Notes: generated by a model not told the origin, from the letters alone. 64,000 bases of DNA from Bacillus sp. PK3_68 (GCF_003600835.1 NZ_NQYC01000001.1:1630001-1694000); one strand, 5' to 3'; positions 37,811 to 45,245 are shown, counted from the stretch's first letter. Translations and numbers: made by a program.

Positions 37811-38971
37811 TTAGCCAAATATTTTCTTGTTTATGTCTTCCTCCATATCCTCTAAGGTCTTATTATTAGCAATGTAATCTAAACCAGTTAATGCAACTTG
37901 CAAAACAATACTTTCTAATTCCGAAAGACTTCTTAACATTTTTTCTTTAGCTATTTTATTGCCGTGAACAATGTCAGATCGCAAATTATATAGTTTTTTG
38001 ACTTTGTTAAAAAGAGTTTTATCCCCATTTAACAATTTAGTTGTATATAGAGAAATGCGGTATGTTACTTCAGCTTTAACAGATGGGTAAGAAGCTTCTA
38101 AAGCTATCATTAGATCAATAAACTTATCTTCTAAATCATTTTTATTATGTGCAGAATATATCCTATCAATGGGAATAAACTTTAAGCCTGGGTCTAATTT
38201 ATCTAACTTTTTATAAATTCGCTTAATTACCTCGATGTTTTCAAGTTCTACGTTTTTTTTAAAGCCCACTGTTGGAAATTCTGGAAAAAACGACTTAGCA
38301 TATATGTTTGTAAAATAGGAATATGTGATGGCCGGTGAGAAACCGAGTTTATTTATAACTCCGTTTGAGAGGATTATAGCCTTTCCTAAATTTAAAATCT
38401 TACCTCGGACTTTAGTTTTTACTTCTTCTTCGCAATGACTTTTATATTCAATAACCAAAGTAGGTTTAGGATTAATTATACTAGAGATATCGTTAATATT
38501 GTATGAAAGTGCCATTTTGCCTTCGTAAACATGATTGTAGTAGTATTCCGCTGATTCACTGTCTAAGTTTTTTATTACTAACCCATCAACTTCAACCGAG
38601 GCTCCTCCAATTAATTTATATCCATGCAGAAGAGTTAAGGTTCTATTTACGTATACATTTTCTTCACTACCCTTAAGGTACTCTAGATAAAGTTCATCGA
38701 AGTCTTTTTGGACAAACTCATACTTTTTCACTTTAATCAAATAAGCTTTTAAAAACATCAAAGTTTCTTTATCAATATCTTTAAGACAGTTCTCTAAGAA
38801 TGGCTGTACATAACCTGGCAACTCCATATTTATCATTGGGGTTGGATTCAGTTCTGTAATTGAACCATCCTCGTCTACTTTAATTTTGGTTACATAGTGG
38901 ATTGATTGAATTTTAGAAAGTACTTCTAAGTACTCTTTAATTTTTTGTTCCATAATTAATTTATCATTCAT
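37811..38971 (-). CDS. ApeA-like HEPN-domain protein (candidate defence RNase)
   Basis: 386 residues. Residues about 270-375 are helical and hold LYNLRSDIVHG, with R331 and H336 in the R-x4-H motif that forms the active site of HEPN ribonucleases. The surrounding pattern (LMIALEASYP... then YRISLYTTKLLN) is like ApeA-like HEPN domains. The N-terminal 250 residues are mixed alpha/beta with no recognised fold and may sense a trigger. HEPN proteins of this sort cleave RNA in abortive anti-phage responses. Free-standing cassette gene with good AGAAGGAG ribosome site. Confidence 0.75.
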   Translation of the reverse strand: MNDKLIMEQKIKEYLEVLSKIQSIHYVTKIKVDEDGSITELNPTPMINMELPGYVQPFLENCLKDIDKETLMFLKAYLIKVKKYEFVQKDFDELYLEYLKGSEENVYVNRTLTLLHGYKLIGGASVEVDGLVIKNLDSESAEYYYNHVYEGKMALSYNINDISSIINPKPTLVIEYKSHCEEEVKTKVRGKILNLGKAIILSNGVINKLGFSPAITYSYFTNIYAKSFFPEFPTVGFKKNVELENIEVIKRIYKKLDKLDPGLKFIPIDRIYSAHNKNDLEDKFIDLMIALEASYPSVKAEVTYRISLYTTKLLNGDKTLFNKVKKLYNLRSDIVHGNKIAKEKMLRSLSELESIVLQVALTGLDYIANNKTLEDMEEDINKKIFG

Positions 38972-39034
38972 GAAATCCGCTCCTTCTGCTAAATATCAAT
39001 TCGACAAAAGGAGATATTTTCCTCCAAAGAAAAA

Positions 39035-39052
39035 AGCATCCCGAGGGATGCT
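39035..39052 (-). terminator. Terminator after the 64-aa gene
   Basis: AGCATCCC-GAGGGATGCT-type hairpin with TTTTTTC on the minus strand. Confidence 0.75.
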
Positions 39053-39054
39053 CG

Positions 39055-39249
39055 CTATCTATATAAAGAATAAGAATCTAACCTAACATGTTGTGTGAAA
39101 ATACCTGTGGCGGATGAAACAGCCTCAATTACTTCTCTTTCAAATTCTTTTTCTCTATCTTCAGAATACCCAGTTTTAACATCTACTAAGACAGCTTCAA
39201 TATCCGCTGTTCGCTTGCTGCCATCCCAAAACATTACTTTATATACCAT
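39055..39249 (-). CDS. Cassette gene: hypothetical protein, 64 aa
   Basis: Starts MVYKVMFWDGSKRTADIEAV; ATG 7 bases after AAAGGAGG. Short alpha/beta domain with acidic middle. It lies between the HEPN and AlbA_2 genes, with its own terminator. Unknown. Confidence 0.6.
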   Translation of the reverse strand: MVYKVMFWDGSKRTADIEAVLVDVKTGYSEDREKEFEREVIEAVSSATGIFTQHVRLDSYSLYR

Positions 39250-39371
39250 TTTAATACCTCCTTTTGTCCTATATTTCAAAAAAACCGAGGCATTTACCTG
39301 CAAATAAAAACATCACCGTACGAATGACGAAATTGTATTTCTCATATATATATCTTATGCACGACAAAAAA

Positions 39372-40319
39372 TTATTCAAAAAATGCTTTTTCTTTTCTAA
39401 TAATTTCTTGAAAGACTTCTTTTATCTCACTTTTTTTCATAGTTGGAAATGACTTTTTCAAAGCTATAACTCTACTATTTAATATTCTTTCATTAAGATA
39501 GGTTTTTTTGGGGGAGGTATTTAGGAGATCGTAAATAATTTCGCTTAATATCTCTGTTTTACGTTCTTCATATGTATCTACTACGCCGAAGTTTCCCATT
39601 AAATTATTTACCTTTGACTCAATCCTTGGAATTCGATGAACTGTATTACTAATAAACTCCCATATCTCATCGACAGTCGATTTAATATCATCTACAGTAC
39701 TCTCTATATTACTTGAATTGGATTCAACATTATCCGCGGTGTCTCCCACTAAATCCATCTGGTACTTTAAGTCAGATTCGAGATCTTTAATATCTTGTGC
39801 TATTTTTTTGGTTTGGATACTGATATCATTTTTTAGATTTAACAATATATCCTCTAATTCAATTGTAGCTTCTTTAAACTTCTCAATAAATTTCTCTCTT
39901 TCATTCTCCATGAATAAGCTAAGAAGCTGGTTTGGTGTTAGCGACTGGTTTTGACCATCTCCTCTGACTTTATAAGTTCCACTCTTCGTACAGTAAGGTT
40001 TAAATATCCCTGTTGGTATATATATCTTATACACTTCTTTGTCAGAAAATTGGACTACTTCTACATTTACATTGACTGGCGGTATGCAACTCTGCGCCTT
40101 ATCTAATATGGATAACTTGATACCGTCATTAATTTTACATCCGACTACTCGGCCAACTTGTTTTCCTTCTTTATCTTTCGCTTCTTCAACCCCTAAATAA
40201 ATGCAACCCCCTAGTCGTGAATTCGCAAAAGAAACTAAATCTTCCGCATCTAGACCCTTTATACTTAACTTATATTCCACATCAAAACTCTCTTCTTCAA
40301 TATAAATTTCTTTAGACAT
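39372..40319 (-). CDS. AlbA_2 (Schlafen-type) domain protein, 315 aa
   Basis: Residues about 5-135 match the AlbA_2 DNA-binding domain: EEESFDVEYK, LVSFANSRLGGCIYLGVEE, and the C-terminal strands VYKIYIPTGIFKPYCTKSG...YKVRG. Residues about 150-240 are a long predicted coil (DIKDLESDLKYQMDLVGD, NVESNSSNIESTVDD), followed by a helical tail. AlbA_2 domains occur in nucleases, regulators and several defence proteins. No nuclease motif is seen after it. Ribosome site CCAAGGAGG. A single-gene cassette. Confidence 0.85.
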   Translation of the reverse strand: MSKEIYIEEESFDVEYKLSIKGLDAEDLVSFANSRLGGCIYLGVEEAKDKEGKQVGRVVGCKINDGIKLSILDKAQSCIPPVNVNVEVVQFSDKEVYKIYIPTGIFKPYCTKSGTYKVRGDGQNQSLTPNQLLSLFMENEREKFIEKFKEATIELEDILLNLKNDISIQTKKIAQDIKDLESDLKYQMDLVGDTADNVESNSSNIESTVDDIKSTVDEIWEFISNTVHRIPRIESKVNNLMGNFGVVDTYEERKTEILSEIIYDLLNTSPKKTYLNERILNSRVIALKKSFPTMKKSEIKEVFQEIIRKEKAFFE

Positions 40320-40386
40320 ACTTGCCTCCTTGGAAAATGATCCATTTTGTTACAATTATACACCAATTTAAGTTAATCCTTTCAAA

Positions 40387-40425
40387 AAAAGAGTCCCTTT
40401 CATGAAACTAGAAAGAGACTACCGT
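40387..40425 (-). terminator. Terminator after xpf
   Basis: AGTCTCTTTC and GAAAGGGACT form a hairpin followed by CTTTTTTTG on the minus strand, overlapping the end of the regulator gene. Confidence 0.75.
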
Positions 40426-40906
40426 TTTTACGATCTTCAATTTTAAGTTCTGCCCGTTCTAAATACGTTTGCACTGAAGATTTAGTGATACCTAATAATT
40501 CTGCTGTGTACTCATAGGACAATCCTTCCGCTCTGATTAATGTAAATACATCCCTCTCTCTCTTTGTTAGATCCCCAAGCACATCTTCCAACAGCCACTG
40601 TTCATCTGTAGTCAGTTTCCGATCTTCAATAACCGCTCGATTAGGAACGACAGCTTCAAGTAACTTTGGGTCCAATGTATAGGCACCACTCCTGTCCGCT
40701 CCACGTCTTGCATCTGGATAACGGCCCGATACCATCCACTGAATCACAAATTCCATTTCATTAATCATGCTATTAATTAGTGTTTTATCCTGTAAATCTA
40801 ACTCTGTTAATTCTTCCTTTACTTCAATAGTCGCTTTCATTTCTTTTAATGCACGAAGAGATTGCTTGTATTCAAAAATAAGAGTTCTCATATTAATATC
40901 TTTCAT
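40400..40906 (-). CDS. xpf: Late transcription regulator (Xpf/ArpU-like, sigma region 4)
   Basis: 168 residues. Residues about 105-160 resemble sigma-70 region 4 (LGDLTKRERDVFTLI, then YEYTAELLGITKSSVQTYLERA), as in PBSX Xpf and ArpU-type factors that switch on phage late operons. The N-terminal part is helical. It is the last gene of the early/middle operon, just before the cassette zone and terminase, its usual place. The real target promoters were not identified. Confidence 0.85.
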   Translation of the reverse strand: MKDINMRTLIFEYKQSLRALKEMKATIEVKEELTELDLQDKTLINSMINEMEFVIQWMVSGRYPDARRGADRSGAYTLDPKLLEAVVPNRAVIEDRKLTTDEQWLLEDVLGDLTKRERDVFTLIRAEGLSYEYTAELLGITKSSVQTYLERAELKIEDRKNGSLFLVS

Positions 40907-41112
40907 CGCTTATATGCGCCTCCTCGTCCCCTTTTCAACGTCTGCATGTTGATCCTCATCAAGTACCGCAAATCGCTATCAGACAAAGGGTGTGGTTTTC
41001 TGGCAGGCTGTTCTTTTCTCTTTAACGGCCTCTTTTTCGACTGCCCTTTCTTTTTAACTACCTGATTTTTCCGCTTCCATTGTTGCAACTGACCCCTCAT
41101 ACTTAAATTCAT
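40903..41112 (-). CDS. Very basic small protein, 69 aa
   Basis: Lys/Arg/Gln-rich (QLQQWKRKNQVVKKKGQ), likely nucleic-acid binding. ATG at 41112 follows AAAGGGGG inside repeat R1, and its end overlaps the xpf start by 4 bp. A dead copy of this start (ATG-AAT-TAA) lies in the second repeat at about 42853. Confidence 0.6.
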   Translation of the reverse strand: MNLSMRGQLQQWKRKNQVVKKKGQSKKRPLKRKEQPARKPHPLSDSDLRYLMRINMQTLKRGRGGAYKR

Positions 41113-41214
41113 ATCTCTTACCCCCTTTATGAAAATAAAAAAGAGGACACCAAACGATAAAACAGCTCTGAACTGTCTTAAAGTTTTGGTGTCCTCCAGT
41201 TTTCTGGTAGAACT
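41104..41214 (-). repeat. Repeat R1: structured terminator plus ribosome site
   Basis: About 110 bp, over 80% identical by eye to 42844-42954. On the minus strand: outer stem GAGGACACCAAA/TTTGGTGTCCTC, inner stem closed by ACAG/CTGT, a T run (TTTTTTATTTT), then AAAGGGGGTAAGAGATATG, the start of the 69-aa gene. It terminates the 41229-42581 transcript and starts translation of the next gene. Confidence 0.85.
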
Positions 41215-41228
41215 TCATAAATAATTTA

Positions 41229-42581
41229 TTATCTTGTTTCTTCCCGAGCAACTTGCTTAGCTTCACGGTGTAAATTATATACACGTTTATTCATTTTCTT
41301 AGAAGAGGTCTCCAGATAATGGGTTATATCCTGTTCATTAATGTTTTGTTGCAGAACTAATGATTTGAATTTTTCTGCTATTTCTTTATATGAAACAAGC
41401 AGGTACTCTCCATTATTTTCAAAAATAATTTCATTGTCAGAAAGTGACTTAAATACTAAGTTGTACGAAGTAATGAGTTCCGATACCTGTTCAAGAACTG
41501 CTTCATATGAGTTCCGCCCATATAAATTCCCTCCCATAAACACTTCGTATAGACTTACTGGCATATCTAGTTCTTCTTTGAATATAAGTCCTCCATAATT
41601 TAAAACAAATTCGGAATAACTATAAGTAAATTTAATGTGTTTGAAATTAAAATCGAGCATTGAAAAAATATAGTCTATTTTCCCTCTTTTATCTAGTCTA
41701 TCTATCCTTAGACCACTAGATTTTAAATAATGATTAAACTTTTGAGCTAAATCAGACATAAAAGTTTCCTCTGTAATACGGTGAGCTGTTTTCCATGTAA
41801 TCATTCCGCTATCTTTTTTAATAAGTTCTAGAACTGACTTCTTTTGATTAGCAATTAACCATGTAGCGAGTTCTCTTGAAGTAATAAATAATTTTGATTG
41901 ATTAGTTTTGACAAACTCTTCTATCTCAATGAGTAACTTATCACTTTTTTGTATTAGTTCAGATATATTTTTATATGTCCCTTTTTTATTTTTTCCATTC
42001 AAAAAATCCTGATAAATTAACGCTAACCTCCGACCAATTTCTCTCCATTTTAAATCAAGCTCTTCAGCAATCACGATTGGGAAATCATCAATTTTTTTAT
42101 TCCAATTTTCGATCTTTTTACTAATACCAGGAAACTCTTCATTCAATCTCTTGATTCGAGCTGCTCTTTCTGCCTCTTTCATATAATGTTTGAAGCGTAA
42201 ATGCATCACTTCTCCAAACTCTTTAGCACACTCACTACCTACGATGAGAGTAATGCCATTGTATTGGTTTTTTATGGGGCACTTCCATCTCAACGGCTTT
42301 TTTCCACATAATGAACAAGCTTGTCCAAGTGATTTATACTCATTCCCTAGATCTATGACTGGAGAATCTTCATCCTCTATCCATTCACTTTGTGCTACAG
42401 GAAGAAGACTAGGTAAAATAGTTTGAAGAGACTGGCCTATTGGTGAACCTTCAATCAGTTCATAGGATATTTTCTGGTTTTCCTCAAGAAACAATTTAAT
42501 ATTCGTAAACTCTTTTTTTGAAATAACGCTACTATTCAATAATAGGTTTCTTTGCTTTTTAGAGATAAATACTTTTGACAT
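41229..42581 (-). CDS. Zinc-finger-containing cargo protein, 450 aa
   Basis: Starts MSKVFISKKQRNLLLN. Residues about 85-120 hold a Cys4-type cluster (CSLCGKKPLRWKCPIK, then GSECAKEF). The rest is long and helical with many Lys and Glu, and a Tyr-rich beta part at 290-370. No family recognised. It lies between xtrA copy 2 and repeat R1, in the same place where copy 1 carries an unrelated membrane protein, so it looks like exchangeable cargo. A longer frame starts at 42620 inside the end of xtrA. Confidence 0.72.
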   Translation of the reverse strand: MSKVFISKKQRNLLLNSSVISKKEFTNIKLFLEENQKISYELIEGSPIGQSLQTILPSLLPVAQSEWIEDEDSPVIDLGNEYKSLGQACSLCGKKPLRWKCPIKNQYNGITLIVGSECAKEFGEVMHLRFKHYMKEAERAARIKRLNEEFPGISKKIENWNKKIDDFPIVIAEELDLKWREIGRRLALIYQDFLNGKNKKGTYKNISELIQKSDKLLIEIEEFVKTNQSKLFITSRELATWLIANQKKSVLELIKKDSGMITWKTAHRITEETFMSDLAQKFNHYLKSSGLRIDRLDKRGKIDYIFSMLDFNFKHIKFTYSYSEFVLNYGGLIFKEELDMPVSLYEVFMGGNLYGRNSYEAVLEQVSELITSYNLVFKSLSDNEIIFENNGEYLLVSYKEIAEKFKSLVLQQNINEQDITHYLETSSKKMNKRVYNLHREAKQVAREETR

Positions 42582-42600
42582 CCCCTTGTCACTCCATTCA

Positions 42601-42801
42601 CTAGAAGTCCTCTCCCTCATCCCACTTCACACGCTTCACTTTTTCCTGATGCGTGATAATTTTCGTCTTACCATGCTGCGGTAAATCAGCAACTTTCACT
42701 TTCCCGTCACAGACCAGTACCACAAAATTTTCCTTCATTTCCATTATATCCAACACTAGCACTATTTTACTAGAGTCAATTTCTATCTCTGTTAATCTCA
42801 C
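42601..42801 (-). CDS. xtrA: XtrA/YqaO-family protein, copy 2
   Basis: 66 residues. GTG start after GGGAGGGG: MRLTEIEIDSSKIVLVLDIM, then CDGKVKVADLPQHG and the end VKRVKWDEGEDF. This matches PBSX XtrA-like proteins of unknown function. Sequence identity with copy 1 (43318-43515) is high, especially in the second half, in both DNA and protein. Confidence 0.85.
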   Translation of the reverse strand: MRLTEIEIDSSKIVLVLDIMEMKENFVVLVCDGKVKVADLPQHGKTKIITHQEKVKRVKWDEGEDF

Positions 42802-42843
42802 AAAAACCCCTCCCAATTTTTTAAATAAAGATGTTCTGCTTCT

Positions 42844-42954
42844 TTAATTCATATCTCTTACCCCCCTATAAAAATAAAAGAGGACACCAAACAATAAAGC
42901 AGCTACAATACTGCTCTAAAGTTTTGGTGTCCTCCAGTTTGCTGGTAGAACTAA
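42844..42954 (-). repeat. Repeat R2: structured terminator plus decayed start
   Basis: Second copy of R1. Outer stem identical. The inner stem has GCAG/CTGC where R1 has ACAG/CTGT, a compensatory A-U to G-C change, so the fold is conserved rather than the sequence only. It ends with GGGGGGTAAGAGATATGAATTAA, an ATG followed two codons later by a stop. Confidence 0.85.
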
Positions 42955-42955
42955 G

Positions 42956-43321
42956 CTATTCTCTTATTGAAATAACAAACAAAGTTGCGCTTAATGCAAA
43001 AAGCGTCGTTATATCAGCAATCATTTGAACGTTTCCATCTACACTTAATGTAATTACTGCTGTCAGTGGGAAAGAGGCCATGAGTATATAATCTCTTGCC
43101 TCGTAGCTGACTTTTTGAATTAACTTTTGAATTCCAACGTATTTTTCCGGGTTAATCGGGGCGTCAGAAATTAACTTTAAAAAATCTACTAATACCATAA
43201 TAAAAGCAAATATAGAGCAGCTCAACATAACTTTCGGGTGAAGAGGTGTACTCAACCTTAAAAGTGCTAAAAAAAATATAAAGGCTGCTAATGATGAAAT
43301 TAATTTGTGATTGCTTGTCAA
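42956..43321 (-). CDS. Four-helix membrane protein, 121 aa (cargo of xtrA copy 1)
   Basis: TTG start overlapping the xtrA stop, with GGGGGAAGAG upstream. Four hydrophobic segments, beginning about 8-25, 30-46, 73-92 and 102-118, connected by short loops; basic inner loop (KYVGIQKLIQK). Family unknown. It lies between xtrA copy 1 and repeat R2, in the same position as the 450-aa zinc protein in the other unit. Confidence 0.68.
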   Translation of the reverse strand: MTSNHKLISSLAAFIFFLALLRLSTPLHPKVMLSCSIFAFIMVLVDFLKLISDAPINPEKYVGIQKLIQKVSYEARDYILMASFPLTAVITLSVDGNVQMIADITTLFALSATLFVISIRE

Positions 43322-43515
43322 AACTCTTCCCCCTCGTCCCACTTCACCCGTTTTACTTTCCCCTGGTGCGTAATAATTTTCGTCTCGCCATGCTGTGGTA
43401 AATCAGCAACTTTGACTTTGCCATCACAAATGACAATAGCCTTGTTATTTAATTCCATTATATCCAACTCTAGTCGCATTGTACTAGGATCAATTATTAA
43501 ATCTGTTAATCTCAC
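43318..43515 (-). CDS. xtrA: XtrA/YqaO-family protein, copy 1
   Basis: 65 residues. GTG start after GGGAGG: MRLTDLIIDPSTMRLELDIM, CDGKVKVADLPQHGE, ending VKRVKWDEGEEF. A longer frame from 43605 is not preferred because the ribosome site lies inside it. Function unknown; the family is found in PBSX and skin elements. Confidence 0.85.
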   Translation of the reverse strand: MRLTDLIIDPSTMRLELDIMELNNKAIVICDGKVKVADLPQHGETKIITHQGKVKRVKWDEGEEF

Positions 43516-43565
43516 AAAAAAACCTCCCGATCTGTTAAAATAGTAGTGTCGATACTTTTTAAAAG

Positions 43566-43590
43566 GCCGGGAGCTTTCCTGGCTTTTTTG
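43566..43590 (+). terminator. Plus-strand terminator 1 of a tandem pair
   Basis: GCCGGGA-gctt-TCCTGGC hairpin followed by TTTTTTGTATATTTTT on the plus strand. No plus-strand gene ends here. On the minus strand it ends in CTTTTAAAAAG, weaker. Confidence 0.6.
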
Positions 43591-43668
43591 TATATTTTTG
43601 CGCAAATTGGAAACACTGTTTAGAGAGTCACCTGTTCGTTCCCCCAGAACATATACAGGTTAATAAGT

Positions 43669-43697
43669 CTGCCAGGAGTTTTCCTGGCTTTTTTATT
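43669..43697 (+). terminator. Plus-strand terminator 2 of a tandem pair
   Basis: GCCAGGA-gttt-TCCTGGC followed by TTTTTTATTG on the plus strand, similar to 43566-43590. The 80 bp between have no gene, so a short plus-strand RNA could end here. Confidence 0.6.
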
Positions 43698-43875
43698 GTC
43701 TTCTTTTCAATTCTTCCTGAACCAAATCCAGTATGTAGCGCTGATGCTGCATATATTCTTCAACTGGGTCATCACCGGCAACATGGGAACCAATACGCCT
43801 TTTTGCATCTTCCACCAGGAGAAGCAGCCCTTCAGTCTGAAGACTCTTAATCTGCGATTCTAGTAAAATGCTCAT
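43693..43875 (-). CDS. Small phage protein, 60 aa
   Basis: Helical, with MSILLESQIKSLQTEGLLLL then EEYMQHQRYILDLVQEELKRR. ATG after AAAGGAGG. First gene of a leftward unit before xtrA copy 1. No known function; similar small proteins are common in Bacillus phages. Confidence 0.65.
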   Translation of the reverse strand: MSILLESQIKSLQTEGLLLLVEDAKRRIGSHVAGDDPVEEYMQHQRYILDLVQEELKRRQ

Positions 43876-43957
43876 TTAAAATCCTCCTTTGCATTTTTAG
43901 CGTTCTTTACAATAACTTTTTAATTGAAATTCCCTATATTCAAAGCCCCACACTATT

Positions 43958-43985
43958 TTTACAGTAAAGTCATACTTTATATAAA
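43958..43985 (+). promoter_or_regulatory. Promoter of the 64-aa plus-strand gene
   Basis: -35 TTTACA (43958-43963), 16 bp, -10 TATAAA (43980-43985), about 16 bp above the ATG at 44002. It is divergent to the 43693-43875 gene. Confidence 0.6.
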
Positions 43986-44001
43986 AAAGGGGAAAGTCAT
44001 A

Positions 44002-44196
44002 ATGGATAATCATCACAAGGATTATGTTATTGATACTGTTATTTCCTTGTTAGATATACTGGTAATTATTCAAAGTAAAGACCATCAAATTTTAAAAACT
44101 GTTCTTGTCGTTCTTTTAAATACTGTTACAAAAGATCGTTTAATACGCATTTTATTCGTTTTGTTGACCATTATCTGGAGTGAAGTTTCAGAGTAG
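44002..44196 (+). CDS. Small hydrophobic protein, 64 aa (lysogen-expressed?)
   Basis: MDNHHKDYVIDTVISLLDIL, then two amphipathic to hydrophobic helices (TVLVVLLNTV; ILFVLLTIIW). It has its own promoter and terminator against the flow of the lytic operon, so it may be active in the lysogen. A longer frame from 43924 lacks a ribosome site. Toxin-like or membrane-perturbing role possible; not shown. Confidence 0.6.
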   Translation: MDNHHKDYVIDTVISLLDILVIIQSKDHQILKTVLVVLLNTVTKDRLIRILFVLLTIIWSEVSE

Positions 44197-44202
44197 GAGG
44201 CT

Positions 44203-44237
44203 GAACTAACCTTTTAGATGTAAAAGGTTAGTTCTGT
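44203..44237 (+). terminator. Terminator of the 64-aa gene
   Basis: AACTAACCTTTTA-gatg-TAAAAGGTTAGTT followed by CTGTTTTTG on the plus strand. Confidence 0.85.
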
Positions 44238-44369
44238 TTTTGTACAGCTCCCTAAACTCATGACTAAACTCCATGTCCTGCTCGCTATAGAACAGATAAC
44301 TGGCAGGCTTTTTCTGTCTTGTACAGCGAACTTATTGCCACAGCTACATACATAGCCATCTAAGATCAT
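44206..44369 (-). pseudogene. Broken small zinc-ribbon protein
   Basis: ATG at 44369 after GGAGG at 6 bases gives MILDGYVCSCGNKFAVQDR and then ICS, where a second Cys pair is expected. The frame then ends badly, while the -1/+2 frame continues as EQDMEFSHEFRELYKNRTN. A small deletion at about 44280-44290 seems to have removed the second Cys pair and changed frame. It overlaps the plus-strand terminator. Confidence 0.45.
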
Positions 44370-44457
44370 GATGAGCCTCCTTGAAAATTTTGTATATTCC
44401 TCAAAATTTACGAAACACTAAAGAATAGCTATCAAAAAAATAAAACAGGTGACTCTT

Positions 44458-44559
44458 GTGAAAGTTTTAAAATATATAGCACTAGCCATTGGGTTTGCGG
44501 TGTATTTGTGTCTGCTAGGCTTTGTAATCTACGACACGTTTTTATCTAAATGGTTCTAA
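44458..44559 (+). CDS. 33-residue single-helix membrane peptide
   Basis: GTG at 44458 with AGGTGA upstream: MKVLKYIALAIGFAVYLCLL, then a short tail ending SKWF. One membrane helix. Second gene of a possible plus-strand set with 44742-45191. Unknown function. Confidence 0.45.
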   Translation: MKVLKYIALAIGFAVYLCLLGFVIYDTFLSKWF

Positions 44560-44741
44560 AAGATCACTCTTCATACTCACAGCTTCCATAAGGTATTCGC
44601 ACTGAGGGCACGCCTTCATTGGAACGATGCCCACCAGCATTTCTGACTACTTACAATCAGCGTTCTCTTTCGTGAAAGAGGTATTAAACAAGTTACTATC
44701 GAGAATGATAAGATTAATGTCAAAAATAGGAGAAATAAAAA

Positions 44742-45191
44742 ATGATTTATCACATTATTTTAGGATTTGTTCTCCCATGGACAATTGCAGGAGTTTATTT
44801 ATGCAAAAAACACACAAAGTTAACGGCTCTTTTCCTCCCAGTGGGTTCAGCAATAGCATTTTTATTTAATGATCTGGGCCTTAATCACTTTTGGGAATTA
44901 AAGCCTTCTTTTAAAGCCACCTTCATCACTACAATCCCTTATGATTTAGGAATTTATCCAATTTTATTTTGTTTATTTATAACTGCCATTCACTATAAAA
45001 AGTTAAATTTAAGAACTGCCTTTCTTTTGTTTATATTAGGTACGACACTATTTGAGTTTATTTCTGTATTACAAAATAAAGTTATTTATAGAAATGGGTG
45101 GAATATTTTTTTGACTGCTTGTAGTTATTTACTTGCTTACATAATGGTCTTTTTCTATTATCGCTTATTAATAAAGCTCAAAATTTTATAA
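44742..45191 (+). CDS. CBO0543-type integral membrane protein, 149 aa
   Basis: About five membrane helices. Phrases FNDLGLNHFWELKP and TTIPYDLGIYPILFCLF match a family of small membrane proteins of unknown role in spore-forming Firmicutes. ATG after TAGGAG. Plus strand within the lytic minus-strand operon, suggesting a conversion gene made in the lysogen. No terminator of note seen after it. Confidence 0.72.
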   Translation: MIYHIILGFVLPWTIAGVYLCKKHTKLTALFLPVGSAIAFLFNDLGLNHFWELKPSFKATFITTIPYDLGIYPILFCLFITAIHYKKLNLRTAFLLFILGTTLFEFISVLQNKVIYRNGWNIFLTACSYLLAYIMVFFYYRLLIKLKIL

Positions 45192-45245
45192 GTAAGTAGC
45201 CCCTAGAATTAGATATTTCCCACTAACAGATGCATTAGTTACTCA

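Noticed and set aside
44542-44640. Minus-strand 32-codon frame with CPQC
   Set aside because: Only one Cys pair, overlaps the plus-strand peptide gene and has no good ribosome site; left out as unsupported.
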